The translations under genes and the position numbers were made by a program. A stretch of 64,000 nt of DNA from contig PLGM01000101.1 of NCBI GenBank assembly GCA_003139795.1, positions 27,780 through 91,779 on the forward strand. The letters run 5' to 3'. Of the stretch, positions 36,621 through 45,343 are shown piece by piece (position 1 is the stretch's first letter; the number at the start of each line of letters is the position of its first letter). This DNA comes from Acidobacteriaceae bacterium. Lineage in GTDB: Bacteria > Acidobacteriota > Terriglobia > Terriglobales > Acidobacteriaceae. The notes beneath the pieces were generated by a model. That model made no database searches, had not been told where the DNA came from, and saw nothing but the letters and a program-made list of their open reading frames with translations.

Positions 36621-37610
36621 CTACTTCGTTCCCTCCGCAGCTGATGCAATGTACAAATCCACGTTGCTGCTGTCCACCAGCGAGGTGCCGGTATCCACAA
36701 ACACCGGGTACGGCGAGAAGGAGTCGGTTGCGTAGTCTTTGTTCAGTGCCTTGGGCGGGTCATGGTAGATCTCGTCCAGCGCCTTCAGCCCCACCAAACC
36801 CATCGTGAAGGGCTTCTGCGCGATCGTCGCGTCGATGGCGCCCGACTTGATTCCGTCCAGCGTATCCTGGTCCACATCCCAGGCCATCAGCTCCCGGCCG
36901 CCGCCGCTCCGCTTGATGGCATCGGCCACCACCTTGCCCGACGATGCTTCCAGACACACAAATGCATCGATCTTCTTCGGGCCGGTCAGCGCCAACACCT
37001 CCTGGGCCTTGTCGAACGCGTTGCGCGCATCGCCCTTGATGTCCACCACATCCACGATCTTGATCTCCGGACGGGTCGCGAACACGTCTTTAAAGCCCTT
37101 CAGCCGCTCGTCCGTATTGGGCTGGCCGCCGAGGGTAAAGAAGATCACGTTGCCCTTCCCGCCCAGCTTCTCGATCACCCGTCTGCCGCCCAGACGTCCT
37201 GCCTCCAGGTTGTTGGTCCCGATGAAATACAGCCTTCGGCTGCCTGCCGCATCCGAGTCCATGGTAATCACGGGAATCCCTGCGTTGACCGCCGCATCGA
37301 GCCCTGGCAGCAGCACCGATGCGTCGGCCACGGAAATCAGAATCCCCGACGGCTTGGCCGCAACCGCCTTCTGCAATTCGTCCAGTTCGGCCTTCGGATC
37401 GTAGGTGTCCGGTCCCACCACTCTGGCCGTCACCTTGTACTGAGCCGCTGCCCGTTTGAATCCCGCCGCCGCCGTCTGCCAGTAGGGCAGGTTCACGTTG
37501 GTCGCTATCAGGTAGAAGACCTCTTTGGTCGAGTGCCTGCCTTCGCAGCCCGACGTGAACGCAACTCCCAGCGCCAGTATCGCCAACGCTGCTGTCTTGA
37601 TCGCTTTCAT
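36621..37610 (-). CDS. Sugar ABC transporter substrate-binding lipoprotein (RbsB-like)
   Basis: A 329-residue periplasmic-binding protein of the ribose/galactose cluster. The signal peptide ends in a lipobox (VAFTSGC, Cys about residue 22). The Peripla_BP_4 fold shows FYLIATNVNLPYWQTAAAGFKRAA, DELQKAVAAKPSGILISVADAS and GIPVITMDSDA. YFIGTNNLEAGRLGG, FTLGGQPNTDERLKGF and LMAWDVDQDTLDGIKSG follow. No ATPase or permease gene is adjacent, so it is an orphan component here. GGGAGG lies before ATG 37610. A LacI-type operator-like sequence occurs about 130 bases upstream. Confidence 0.9.
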   Translation of the reverse strand: MKAIKTAALAILALGVAFTSGCEGRHSTKEVFYLIATNVNLPYWQTAAAGFKRAAAQYKVTARVVGPDTYDPKAELDELQKAVAAKPSGILISVADASVLLPGLDAAVNAGIPVITMDSDAAGSRRLYFIGTNNLEAGRLGGRRVIEKLGGKGNVIFFTLGGQPNTDERLKGFKDVFATRPEIKIVDVVDIKGDARNAFDKAQEVLALTGPKKIDAFVCLEASSGKVVADAIKRSGGGRELMAWDVDQDTLDGIKSGAIDATIAQKPFTMGLVGLKALDEIYHDPPKALNKDYATDSFSPYPVFVDTGTSLVDSSNVDLYIASAAEGTK

Positions 37611-37740
37611 GCTTGCCTCCCGGTCCGGATGTGAGATGTCTTCGGGGGCCGGCGCCGGATTTCGTCCCCGCGCCAACCCTCTCGCAAAATTCGGCAGGAT
37701 AGTACTACCGCTCGATTGCCCTTGTCCAATCCCCGCCGCA

Positions 37741-37756
37741 ATGAAAACGTTATACC
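37741..37756. promoter_or_regulatory. LacI-family operator-like site upstream of the sugar-binding protein
   Basis: ATGAAAACGTTATACC has the central CG and TGAAA..CG.TT pattern of LacI/GalR-family operators. It lies 131 bases before the start at 37610. No LacI-type regulator gene is in the window. Assignment by pattern only. Confidence 0.35.
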
Positions 37757-37867
37757 ACTGCCGGGTCGCGTCGATGGTGATTCAGAGCACGTTCGTCTCT
37801 TTCCTTCTGCGCTCACGTCCCCATCTGCGGTATAACCAGACGTGAACTCCTCTCTTGCGCATTGACG

Positions 37868-39037
37868 ATGTCGGACTCTCAAACCAGCTCGCCTGCCAAA
37901 CTCCCGCCGGGGATTGCCGTCTGCGGCCGCCAGGACGCCGAACTCGCCCGCCGCACCCACGCCGAATCCCCTCATTCCTACCGCACTCCCTTCGCCCGCG
38001 ACGCCGCCCGGATTCTGCACTCCAAGGCCTTTCGCCGCCTCGCCGGCAAGACCCAGGTCTTCACCCGCCTGCCCGCAGAATCCCCCTCCGACCACTTCCG
38101 CAGCCGCCTCACCCACACCCTCGAGGTCACCCAGATCGCCCGCACCCTGGCCGCCGCCCTGGGCCTCAACACCGAGCTGGCCGAGGCCCTCGCACTGGTC
38201 CACGACATTGGCCATCCGCCCTTTGGCCACGCCGGCGAGCAGGCCCTCGACCACGCCCTCCAGGCCCACGGCCTGCGCTTCGACCACAACCTCCACGCCC
38301 TGCGCATCGTTACGTGGTTCGAGGAGCGGTACGCCGCCTTTCGCGGCCTCAACCTCACCCTTGGCGTAAGGGAGGGCATCGTCAAGCACTCCCGCGATTA
38401 CTCCGCCGCCGCCCACCCTGAGCTGGCCGAGTACTTCCTCGACCAGTTCCCGCCCCTTGAAGCCCAGCTCATCGATCTGGCCGACGAAATCGCCTATCTC
38501 ACCGCCGATCTCGATGACGGCCTCGACTCCGGCATCCTTGCCCTCCCCCAGGTCCGCGAAGCCGTGCCACTGTTCCGCGGCTTCCACGACGCTGTTCTCA
38601 TCCAATACCCCGCCGCCGCGCCCAAGCTCGCCGTGAACGAAGCCATCAAGCGCGTCCTGAACGCGCTGGTCACCGATCTGTTGAACGAAGTGCGCGCCCG
38701 CGTAGCTGCTCTCGGCGCCACAACCCTGGCCGATATCCGCCGCGCGCCCCACCGCCTGGCGGCCCTCAGCCCGCAACTCGAAGCCGAACGCGCCGCCGCC
38801 AAGGATTTCCTTTACGACAACCTCTACAACTCTCCCATCATGGAGGACGCCCACAGCCACGCCACTCAGGTCGTCCAGAGCCTCTTCGCCGCCCTTATCG
38901 CCGACCCCGCCCAACTGCCCGAAGACCACCGCGCACAAATCCCCACCGAAGGCCTCGCCCGCACCGTCGCCGACTACATCGCCGGCATGACCGACAGCTA
39001 CATCGAGCAGGCATGGTTGCGCTGCGGCGGGTCCTGA
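37868..39037 (+). CDS. dgt: Deoxyguanosinetriphosphate triphosphohydrolase-like protein
   Basis: A 389-residue HD-domain protein that likely hydrolyses dNTPs to nucleoside plus triphosphate. Visible features are SYRTPFARDAARILHSKAFRRLAGKTQVF and RSRLTHTLEVTQIARTLA (first His). LALVHDIGHPPFGHAGEQAL is the HD pair. DLADEIAYLTADLDDGL has the late Asp. ATG 37868 is preferred over the TTG at 37862. The size fits the dNTPase type 2 group common outside enterobacteria. It stands alone. Confidence 0.93.
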   Translation: MSDSQTSSPAKLPPGIAVCGRQDAELARRTHAESPHSYRTPFARDAARILHSKAFRRLAGKTQVFTRLPAESPSDHFRSRLTHTLEVTQIARTLAAALGLNTELAEALALVHDIGHPPFGHAGEQALDHALQAHGLRFDHNLHALRIVTWFEERYAAFRGLNLTLGVREGIVKHSRDYSAAAHPELAEYFLDQFPPLEAQLIDLADEIAYLTADLDDGLDSGILALPQVREAVPLFRGFHDAVLIQYPAAAPKLAVNEAIKRVLNALVTDLLNEVRARVAALGATTLADIRRAPHRLAALSPQLEAERAAAKDFLYDNLYNSPIMEDAHSHATQVVQSLFAALIADPAQLPEDHRAQIPTEGLARTVADYIAGMTDSYIEQAWLRCGGS

Positions 39038-39092
39038 CCCGGTCGGCCTGATTTCATTTGCGCCCGGAGACGGGGCAGCATAGAATGCCGCC

Positions 39093-39371
39093 ATGGCAGA
39101 TCTAGTTGGCGGCTTGCGGCAGGCGATTCAAGACCTTGTCGCTCCAGATCTCAAAGCGATTCAGGCGAAACAGGATTCAATGAGCGAGCAGATGGAAGTG
39201 CAACACGATGCGCTCCTGAAGACAGTGGAAGCATTTCGCGCCGAGATGCGCTCTGAGTTCGCGGCGCTTCGGACGAACAACCAGCTTGAAGTCTTGCGGC
39301 AAGTATCTCCATTGAGTGAACGTATCAGCGTGGTTGAGAGCAGCGGTGGGCGCAAGTTCCGCAAGGAGTAA
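39093..39371 (+). CDS. Small coiled-coil protein (paralogue-like to 1436-1714)
   Basis: A 92-residue protein. LVGGLRQAIQDLVAPDLKAIQAKQDSMSEQME is followed by a heptad-patterned segment (LLKTVEAFRAEMRSEFAAL) and a basic end. The N-terminal pattern and the exact length match the protein at 1436-1714. Codon use is less GC-rich than dgt upstream. Function unknown. It begins 55 bases after dgt and may be read through from it. Confidence 0.6.
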   Translation: MADLVGGLRQAIQDLVAPDLKAIQAKQDSMSEQMEVQHDALLKTVEAFRAEMRSEFAALRTNNQLEVLRQVSPLSERISVVESSGGRKFRKE

Positions 39372-39440
39372 TGACGGGCAGCCATAGAGTAGGGACGTCA
39401 TGGAAGACGGCGGCGTAAGCTCCATCTGCCGCGCTGCTCA

Positions 39441-39614
39441 CTATTCCTTTATGGTCCGCTGCTCCGCAAGCCGCGTTTCCGGCTGGAGAATAATACGATC
39501 TCCTTCCACACAAATGGCAACGCGGGTTCCATCCACGATTCCGAGCGACTCACAGATCGCAACGGGAATTTCCAGTTCGCCTTCCGAGCCTACCGTAGCG
39601 TAGTACTGCTCCAT
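39441..39614 (-). CDS. AbrB/MazE-type DNA-binding protein
   Basis: A 57-residue SpoVT/AbrB swapped-hairpin domain: YATVGSEGELEIPVAICESLGIVDGTRVAICVEGDRIILQP. Such proteins are antitoxins or transition-state regulators. No toxin gene (MazF or PIN type) is adjacent. ATG 39614 is chosen because the domain begins right after it. The frame is open to 39650. Confidence 0.75.
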   Translation of the reverse strand: MEQYYATVGSEGELEIPVAICESLGIVDGTRVAICVEGDRIILQPETRLAEQRTIKE

Positions 39615-39729
39615 GGATTCAATTCTGGCATAGCTCTGGACAATACGCATGAGCCTGCCAAAAACAAAGCGGCAAAACGTGTCATTTCCGTCTTGCCGTT
39701 TCCTGTGTTCCCGTATTGCCGCGCCGCCC

Positions 39730-40758
39730 CTACTGCACTGTCCCCGCCGGCCTCAACCTGCGCAAATCCAGCGCGCACGCCACCGCATTCTGCGCGTGGA
39801 GCCGCAAATTGTCCGACGCCGCCCACAGCCACAGCCGCGAAGTCTCATTCGTATTCCGCGACCCGCCCAGCTCCGGCCGCAGCCGCACCAGCACATCGTT
39901 CTGCCCCGTAGCCGCCAGGTTCGAAGGCGAATCCGTATCTTCCAGCACCAGGTCCATGTGTTCCCCGCCCAGAGCCTCTTCCAGCGCCGAAATCTCCACC
40001 GCCCGCTCCAGCTCCACCGCGATCGAAAACGTGTGCCCGTGAAACACCGGCGCATGAACCACCTGCAACGCCAGCGCCGGCCAGCGCCCGCCCCCCAGCG
40101 CGGCATAGTGGCGCCGAATCCGCGCCTCCGCCGCGCCCAGGCTGATCCTGGCGCTTTCGCCCAGGCCGGAGAGAAGGTTATAGGCTATCTGCGCGTCGTA
40201 AATGGCCCGCGGCAAGCCCTGGAAGCTCAGCAGGCTCACCGTCTGCTGGTGCAGCTCGTCCATTGCCGCACGGCCAAATTCGCTGGCCGGCTCCAGCACC
40301 GTGGCGGCCGCAAACCGCACCTCGGCGGCCAGTTGCAGCCGCTCCAGAACCAGCGCCAGCGCCAGCGCCGCCGGGTGCGCCGGAACCACGGCGGGGGTAA
40401 ACAGGTCGGCCGTCGCCGCCTCCGATCCCAGCCACGGCGCCCGCACCAGCACCCCCGTCTCCTGGTCCAGCGCGCCGGAAAGGTCCAGCACCGTCGAACC
40501 GGCCCGCAGCGCCTCCCGCCAGTGCTTCCGCGTCAGGTCCTCAGTGCCCGCAAAGAACGTGAAGTCCGCGCGCTCAAACGCATCCGCGCCGATGGCCTGG
40601 ACAAATGTAATCTCGTCCCCCACCCGATCCAGTTGCCCCTGCGCCTGTTCTTCATCCAGCAGCACAAAGCTGGCCGCGGCCAGCGGCGAATCCGACAGCG
40701 CTTCCTTCAACTCCCGGCCCAGCAGCGTTGAGGCCCCGGCAATGGCGATCTTGTACAC
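39730..40758 (-). CDS. Asd-like (USG-1 type) semialdehyde dehydrogenase family protein lacking the catalytic Cys
   Basis: A 342-residue protein. The N-terminal Rossmann start KIAIAGASTLLGRELKEAL and the dimerisation domain (AYNLLSGLGESARISLGAAEARI...VVHAPVFHGHTFSIAVELERAV) are those of aspartate-semialdehyde dehydrogenase. The active-site segment, which in true Asd reads N.NC(S/T)T, is here VVPAHPAALALALVLERL with no cysteine. That is as in USG-1 homologues, so dehydrogenase activity is unlikely. It starts at GTG 40758, 27 bases after pssA, in the same apparent operon. Role unknown. Confidence 0.8.
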   Translation of the reverse strand: MYKIAIAGASTLLGRELKEALSDSPLAAASFVLLDEEQAQGQLDRVGDEITFVQAIGADAFERADFTFFAGTEDLTRKHWREALRAGSTVLDLSGALDQETGVLVRAPWLGSEAATADLFTPAVVPAHPAALALALVLERLQLAAEVRFAAATVLEPASEFGRAAMDELHQQTVSLLSFQGLPRAIYDAQIAYNLLSGLGESARISLGAAEARIRRHYAALGGGRWPALALQVVHAPVFHGHTFSIAVELERAVEISALEEALGGEHMDLVLEDTDSPSNLAATGQNDVLVRLRPELGGSRNTNETSRLWLWAASDNLRLHAQNAVACALDLRRLRPAGTVQ

Positions 40759-40785
40759 AAGCGTCCTTTTCTTCTGTTGGAAAAA

Positions 40786-41685
40786 TTACGAGCGGCTGAG
40801 CGAATCCGGCTCAACCGGGGCAGCGTCCTCGACCGCAACCTTCGCCGGCCTTCGCCGCCGCCGCCGCGTCCAACCGTACGCCGCCCGCGCCCAGATTCCC
40901 GAGAACATGTAGAGCAGCGCCAGCGAGAAAAGCACCCCTTGGGAAAATCGGAAAATGATATAAAACACGATCGCCAGCACCAAAAGAAGCTGGAAAGGGT
41001 GGCTGCGCGAGAAGTTGATCTCCTTGCCCGACCAGAACCGCCAGGTGCTCACCATCAGAAACCCGCTCAGCCCCACCAGAACCAGCCAGGGAATCGCAAT
41101 CCACCACGCCAGCACCGGATAGCCGTAGCACAGGTGCACCGTGGCGGCCAGCAGCCCCGCCGCCGCCGGAATCGGCATCCCCACGAAATACTTGCGCCCC
41201 GGCCGTCCCGGATTCCGCGGCTGCGCATCGTGCGAGATGTTGAACCGCGCCAGCCGCGAAACCCCGCCGATCAGAAACAGGAAACAGATGAACGCCCCGG
41301 CCTGGCGCAGATGCTCCAGCAACTGCGGGTTGACCGAATCCGGCAGAAAGTGGAATCCCCAGATCAGCGCCAGCAGGCTCGGCGCCATCCCGAACGTAAT
41401 GGCGTCGGCCAGCGAATCCAGCTCTTTGCCGAAATCGCTGGTAGTGTTGGTCATGCGGGCAATCCGCCCATCCAGCGCGTCAAAGGGAATGGCAAAGATG
41501 ATGGCGATGGCCGCCCAGTCCAGATGCGTGTGCGCGTTGCCGACGTCGCTGATCGCCTTGATCGTCTCGCTGATGGAAAAATAACCCGCGGCGATGTTGC
41601 CCACGGTAAACAACGAAGGCAGCAGGTACATGCCGCGCCGCAGCCGCGCCTTGGCGTCGGCCAGTGCCGGGTCGCGCCCGTTCAT
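40786..41685 (-). CDS. pssA: CDP-diacylglycerol--serine O-phosphatidyltransferase
   Basis: A 299-residue inner-membrane enzyme making phosphatidylserine from CDP-diacylglycerol and serine. The CDP-alcohol phosphotransferase signature is complete: [32 protein letters not shown]. Several hydrophobic segments follow. The C-terminal tail is Arg-rich. ATG 41685 overlaps the psd stop (ATGA). With psd this gives the two-step route to phosphatidylethanolamine. Confidence 0.92.
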   Translation of the reverse strand: MNGRDPALADAKARLRRGMYLLPSLFTVGNIAAGYFSISETIKAISDVGNAHTHLDWAAIAIIFAIPFDALDGRIARMTNTTSDFGKELDSLADAITFGMAPSLLALIWGFHFLPDSVNPQLLEHLRQAGAFICFLFLIGGVSRLARFNISHDAQPRNPGRPGRKYFVGMPIPAAAGLLAATVHLCYGYPVLAWWIAIPWLVLVGLSGFLMVSTWRFWSGKEINFSRSHPFQLLLVLAIVFYIIFRFSQGVLFSLALLYMFSGIWARAAYGWTRRRRRRPAKVAVEDAAPVEPDSLSRS

Positions 41686-42383
41686 TGACCTTCTCCGTCG
41701 GACACGCCTACCAGCACACTGGCGCTCATTTCCATCCTGGCTATGGGCACAACCAGCGCCTCCTTGGGCTTGGGCATCTCCGCCAGCACGCTCCATCCGC
41801 CCTTCACCCGTTCGCCCACCTTCACCCGCAGCGCCGCCTCGGCCGGTACAACCGTATCCACCCTGGAGCCGAACTTGATCAGGCCCACCCGCTGCCCGCG
41901 CTCCACCCTGTCGCCCTCACGCAGGTTGAACACGATCCGCCGCGCCAGCAGCCCGGCAATCTGCTTGAACGTAACCTCGATCCCCTCGCCCCGCACCGTC
42001 ACTTCGTTCTGCTCATTGCGGTCCGCCGAGGCCGGATTCATGGCGTTCAGATACTCGCCCTTTCGGTAGCGCACAAATCTGACCATCCCGCCGATCGGCG
42101 AGCGGTTCACATGCACGTCGAATACGCTCAGGAAGATGCTGATCCGCTGCCTGGGGCCCTCGGGAGTGGCGATCATGACCGTCTCGGTCACCAGGCCGTC
42201 GCCGGGCGACACAATCAGGCCCGCGCCTGAAGGCACTGTCCGCCGGGGATCGCGGAAAAACCACAGAAAGAATGCCGCCAGGAGCACAGGCGCAATACCC
42301 CACGCCCAATTGCCTGTAAGCCACGCCAGCACAAGCGCCACCGCTAGCAAGCTGAAACCGTAGATGTAACCGTCACGAACCAT
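41682..42383 (-). CDS. psd: Phosphatidylserine decarboxylase
   Basis: A 233-residue pyruvoyl enzyme of the short archaeal/acidobacterial type. Two N-terminal hydrophobic segments precede [41 protein letters not shown] and the self-cleavage site KFGSRVD. There Gly-Ser would split into beta and alpha chains, with Ser becoming the pyruvoyl group. It lies upstream of pssA, translationally coupled to it. ATG 42383 is used instead of a TTG at 42392. Confidence 0.92.
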   Translation of the reverse strand: MVRDGYIYGFSLLAVALVLAWLTGNWAWGIAPVLLAAFFLWFFRDPRRTVPSGAGLIVSPGDGLVTETVMIATPEGPRQRISIFLSVFDVHVNRSPIGGMVRFVRYRKGEYLNAMNPASADRNEQNEVTVRGEGIEVTFKQIAGLLARRIVFNLREGDRVERGQRVGLIKFGSRVDTVVPAEAALRVKVGERVKGGWSVLAEMPKPKEALVVPIARMEMSASVLVGVSDGEGQ

Positions 42384-42523
42384 CGTCCCCAACGATTATA
42401 CGGCTATTCCACTGGCCTGCCGGCTCGTTCGGCCGCTCGCCCTGGCGCACACCACTCGCATTGAGGCCAAGCGCGGCCGACGCTTAAGCAATTCGCCCGC
42501 GCGATCCAGGCCGATCTATAGCC

Positions 42524-42733
42524 TCAGGCGATCACCGGCAACCGGCGCTCCAAGGCAAAGATCAGGTCCTTGGCGTGCAGCTTCAGCTTCTTCAGGCGCA
42601 CTTCTTCGAGTTGTTCATCCGAAGAAAGATAAGGTTTTTGAAGCAATTCTTCCAGCCGCTGAGCGTAGCGATGATGTTCGGCATGCAGACGATCGATCTC
42701 TTCGCTCAGCGTGGGATCCTGTACTTCGTCCAT
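42524..42733 (-). CDS. DUF465 / YdcH-like small helical protein
   Basis: A 69-residue alpha-helical protein. SEEIDRLHAEHHRYAQRLEELLQKPYLSSDEQLEEVRLKKLKLHAKDLIFALE is the DUF465 pattern (two long helices forming a hairpin). Function unknown. GGAGG lies before ATG 42733. Upstream is a perfect 17-bp tandem duplication that probably lies in its promoter. Confidence 0.8.
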   Translation of the reverse strand: MDEVQDPTLSEEIDRLHAEHHRYAQRLEELLQKPYLSSDEQLEEVRLKKLKLHAKDLIFALERRLPVIA

Positions 42734-42753
42734 CAAGCACCTCCGTCGTTTAA

Positions 42754-42787
42754 CTGAACATTTACATATACTGAACATTTACATATA
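42754..42787. repeat. Perfect 17-bp tandem duplication upstream of the DUF465 gene
   Basis: CTGAACATTTACATATA occurs twice head to tail (42754-42770 and 42771-42787). It is AT-rich within very GC-rich surroundings and ends 21 bases from the DUF465 start, so it may duplicate a promoter or operator element. Confidence 0.85.
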
Positions 42788-42881
42788 TCGCCGCCCCAGT
42801 GCAAACGGCAAGAGAGAAATTCAGCGAAAGTAACCTGAACCTGTGAATTTCAGCATCGAAGACTGCCAGGCGTGACCCCAA

Positions 42882-43385
42882 TCACGTCCCGGTTTCTGGA
42901 ACCGGCGATGCCCCCACCCGCAGCCCCATCAGAACCGCATCTTCTTGAGGATCAGCGTAGTAGCGCGGCCGTCGCTCGGTTTCCTTGAATCCCTGCGCCT
43001 GGTAGAAACCCAGCGCCGCCCGGTTTGAGGCTCTCACTTCCAAAATCACCTCCGTCACCTGCTCCGTGAGCAGCTTCTCGACCATCGCCTTGAGCAACCG
43101 TCCGCCCACCCCTCGCCGTTGCCACTCCGCGGCCACTGCAATCGACTCCAGCTCCGCCTGCGGCGCCAGCAAACTCGCCACTGCGAAACCCGCCACGGCG
43201 TCCGTCTCCGGCTCCTCCGCCACCAGCGCAATCCTCCGCGGTGTGTTCAGGGGGTCCAGCGCTGCCCAATAAGCCGAAACCGGCCACCGGGGCGCATCCC
43301 GCAAGCTCTCCGCAATCTCCATCACGCGCTCGAGGTCCGCCGCGCTCATGCGCCGAATCCGCACCTCCGTCGCACGCGAATTCAT
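42882..43385 (-). CDS. rimI: Ribosomal-protein-alanine N-acetyltransferase
   Basis: A 167-residue GNAT acetyltransferase. The acetyl-CoA site is ELESIAVAAEWQRRGVGGRLLKAMVEKL (R/Q-x-x-G-x-G/A pattern). EVRASNRAALGFYQAQGFKETERRPRYY is typical of RimI. It acetylates the N-terminus of ribosomal protein S18 or similar. ATG 43385 overlaps the tsaB stop by four bases, the common tsaB-rimI arrangement. Confidence 0.92.
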   Translation of the reverse strand: MNSRATEVRIRRMSAADLERVMEIAESLRDAPRWPVSAYWAALDPLNTPRRIALVAEEPETDAVAGFAVASLLAPQAELESIAVAAEWQRRGVGGRLLKAMVEKLLTEQVTEVILEVRASNRAALGFYQAQGFKETERRPRYYADPQEDAVLMGLRVGASPVPETGT

Positions 43386-44080
43386 GCCCGTTGCGGCCCC
43401 GCCGGCGCGCCAAAAACCTCCGTGCCAAAGATCTCCGCATCCGACCGCCGCAGATAGTTCCCATCCAGCAGCGCCAGGTCCACAAACTCCTCAGCCTCAA
43501 CCCGCCCCGCGCAAAGCCGCAGCGCATCCGCGGCCGTCGGCACGAGGGTGCGCACCAGCTCCGCATCCGGCCACGCCGCCTTCAGCAGCGCCTGAGCCGC
43601 ATCGTCGCAAACGGCAACCCGCTGGGGCGCCGGATCGATCACCGCCAGCTCCTGCCTACCAGCCAGCAGTTCCCTGGCCTCCAGACCCAGCCCTCCCACC
43701 CGCAGAAAAACCTCGCCCCGATGCGCATCCAGGGCCGACGACTCCACGCCCGCCTTCCATGCCAGAACTTCAAGCCGCGAAACCGCCGCCACCGGAATCT
43801 GTGTGCCTTCGCCCAGTCCCTTCACCGCGCTCAGTCCCACGCGCACGCCCGTAAAGCTCCCCGGCCCGTTCACCGCCACCATCGCGCCAATCTCCCTCAG
43901 TGGCGCTCCGGCACGCGCCAGCAATTCGCCCACCGCCGCCACCAGCGTAGCGGAGTAGCTCCGCCCCTCAAGCTCGATCTGGCCGAGAATCTCCACCGCG
44001 CCCTCAGCCAGCCGTCCCAGCGCCACCGACCCCGTCGGCCCGCAGGTATCGATCCCCAGTAAGAGCGCAGATTCAAGCAT
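43382..44080 (-). CDS. tsaB: tRNA t6A biosynthesis protein TsaB
   Basis: A 232-residue ASKHA-fold protein partnering TsaD and TsaE in N6-threonylcarbamoyladenosine formation on tRNA. It begins LLGIDTCGPTGSVAL. VNGPGSFTGVRVGLSAVKGLGEG is the family hallmark, and DAHRGEVFLRV follows. It lies 8 bases after the transsulfuration enzyme gene and overlaps rimI. tsaE is at 62283-62756. tsaD is not in the window. Confidence 0.93.
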   Translation of the reverse strand: MLESALLLGIDTCGPTGSVALGRLAEGAVEILGQIELEGRSYSATLVAAVGELLARAGAPLREIGAMVAVNGPGSFTGVRVGLSAVKGLGEGTQIPVAAVSRLEVLAWKAGVESSALDAHRGEVFLRVGGLGLEARELLAGRQELAVIDPAPQRVAVCDDAAQALLKAAWPDAELVRTLVPTAADALRLCAGRVEAEEFVDLALLDGNYLRRSDAEIFGTEVFGAPAGPQRA

Positions 44081-44088
44081 GATGCCCC

Positions 44089-45237
44089 TTACACCGCTCC
44101 CAGCGCCTGCTCCAGGTCCGCAATCAGGTCGTCCTTGTCCTCAATCCCCACCGAGAGCCGCACCAGCCCCTGCGTAATCCCCAGCCGCTCCCTGTCCTCT
44201 TCGCTCAGCGCCGCATGCGTCGTGGTCGCCGAGTGCGAAGCCAGCGACTCCACCCCTCCCAGCGACTCCGCGCTCAGGAATATCTTGATCGCCCCCAGGA
44301 ACCGCCCCGCCGCCTCTCTCGATCCCAGGTCGAAGCTCAGCATCGACCCGAATCCCTTCTGCTGCTTCACCGCCAGTTCATGCTGCGGATGGCTCTTCAA
44401 TCCCGGATAGGCCAGCCGGCTCAACCTCGGCTGCGTCGACAGGAACTCCGCCACGGCGCGCCCATTCTCCTCGTGCTGCTTCATCCTGAGCGGCAGCGTC
44501 TTGATCCCGCGCAGCACCAGGAAGCACTCGAACGGCGACAGAATCCCTCCCGCCGCCCTTTGCACCAGGTTGAACCGCTCCTTGTGCTCCGGCTTTGTGC
44601 CGATCAGCGCCCCGCCCAGCCCGTCCGAGTGCCCATTCAGGAACTTCGTCGTCGAGTGCATCGCGATGTCCGCGCCCAGCGCGAGCGGGCTCTGCAACAC
44701 CGGCGACATGAAGGTGTTGTCCACGCTGACCTCGACGCCGCGAGCGTGCGCAATCGCACTCACCGCCGCAATGTCGGTGAGCGACATGAGTGGATTGGTC
44801 GGCGTCTCGATGTGCATGAGTTTCGTATTGGGCCGGATCGCGGCTTCCACAGCCTCCAGGTTCCCCGTATCCACATACTCGATCTCGATGCCGTAGTGCC
44901 GCACGATCAGGTTGAACAGCCGCTGCGTCCCGCCATACACATTGTGCGAGCAGATCACGTGATCGCCCGCGCGCAGCGTGGCCACCAGAGCATAGATGGC
45001 CGCCATCCCGCTCGCAAACGCGTGCCCGCTCGACCCGCCTTCAAGCGCCGCCAGCGCCTCTTCGAGGCGATCCCGCGTGGGGTTCCCGGCGCGCGAGTAG
45101 TCCCACCCCCTGTCGGTTCCAATCCCGGTCAGTTCAAAGGTCGATGAAAGATAGACAGGCACATTGACCGCGCCCGTGAGCGGGTCGGGATATTGGCCGG
45201 CGTGGACGGCAAGGGTCGAGTATTTGTAGTTAAGCAT
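44089..45237 (-). CDS. PLP-dependent transsulfuration enzyme (cystathionine gamma-synthase / gamma-lyase family)
   Basis: A 382-residue Cys/Met-metabolism PLP enzyme. The PLP lysine lies in MHSTTKFLNGHSD (Lys about 198). Other marks are YSRAGNPTRDRLE, FASGMAAI, VYGGTQRLF, IETPTNPLM and SLGGVESLASHS. Sequence alone does not separate gamma-synthase from gamma-lyase or O-acetylhomoserine enzymes. With cysK in the window, a cysteine/homocysteine role is likely. ATG 45237 is used; an in-frame ATG at 45267 is possible. Confidence 0.9.
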   Translation of the reverse strand: MLNYKYSTLAVHAGQYPDPLTGAVNVPVYLSSTFELTGIGTDRGWDYSRAGNPTRDRLEEALAALEGGSSGHAFASGMAAIYALVATLRAGDHVICSHNVYGGTQRLFNLIVRHYGIEIEYVDTGNLEAVEAAIRPNTKLMHIETPTNPLMSLTDIAAVSAIAHARGVEVSVDNTFMSPVLQSPLALGADIAMHSTTKFLNGHSDGLGGALIGTKPEHKERFNLVQRAAGGILSPFECFLVLRGIKTLPLRMKQHEENGRAVAEFLSTQPRLSRLAYPGLKSHPQHELAVKQQKGFGSMLSFDLGSREAAGRFLGAIKIFLSAESLGGVESLASHSATTTHAALSEEDRERLGITQGLVRLSVGIEDKDDLIADLEQALGAV

Positions 45238-45343
45238 GGTCAGCGTTGAGGCTTCGGCTCCTGGCATCTAGCTTATCGCGGCGGGGCAGGTAAGCCGAAA
45301 ACCCTTGGTCCCGCAACTCAAGCCGGGTTACGATTGAGGAGCG

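Noticed and set aside
37607..39094. 495-residue open frame opposite dgt
   Set aside because: Gly/Val/Glu-rich shadow. dgt has its HD motifs.
39441..39614. AbrB-like gene as half of a toxin-antitoxin pair
   Set aside because: No toxin-like gene next to it on the same strand.
42754..42787. Target-site duplication of a mobile element
   Set aside because: The copies are directly adjacent with nothing between them.
45238..45343. SAM-type riboswitch before the transsulfuration gene
   Set aside because: The gap is only about 100 bases and shows none of the conserved helices.
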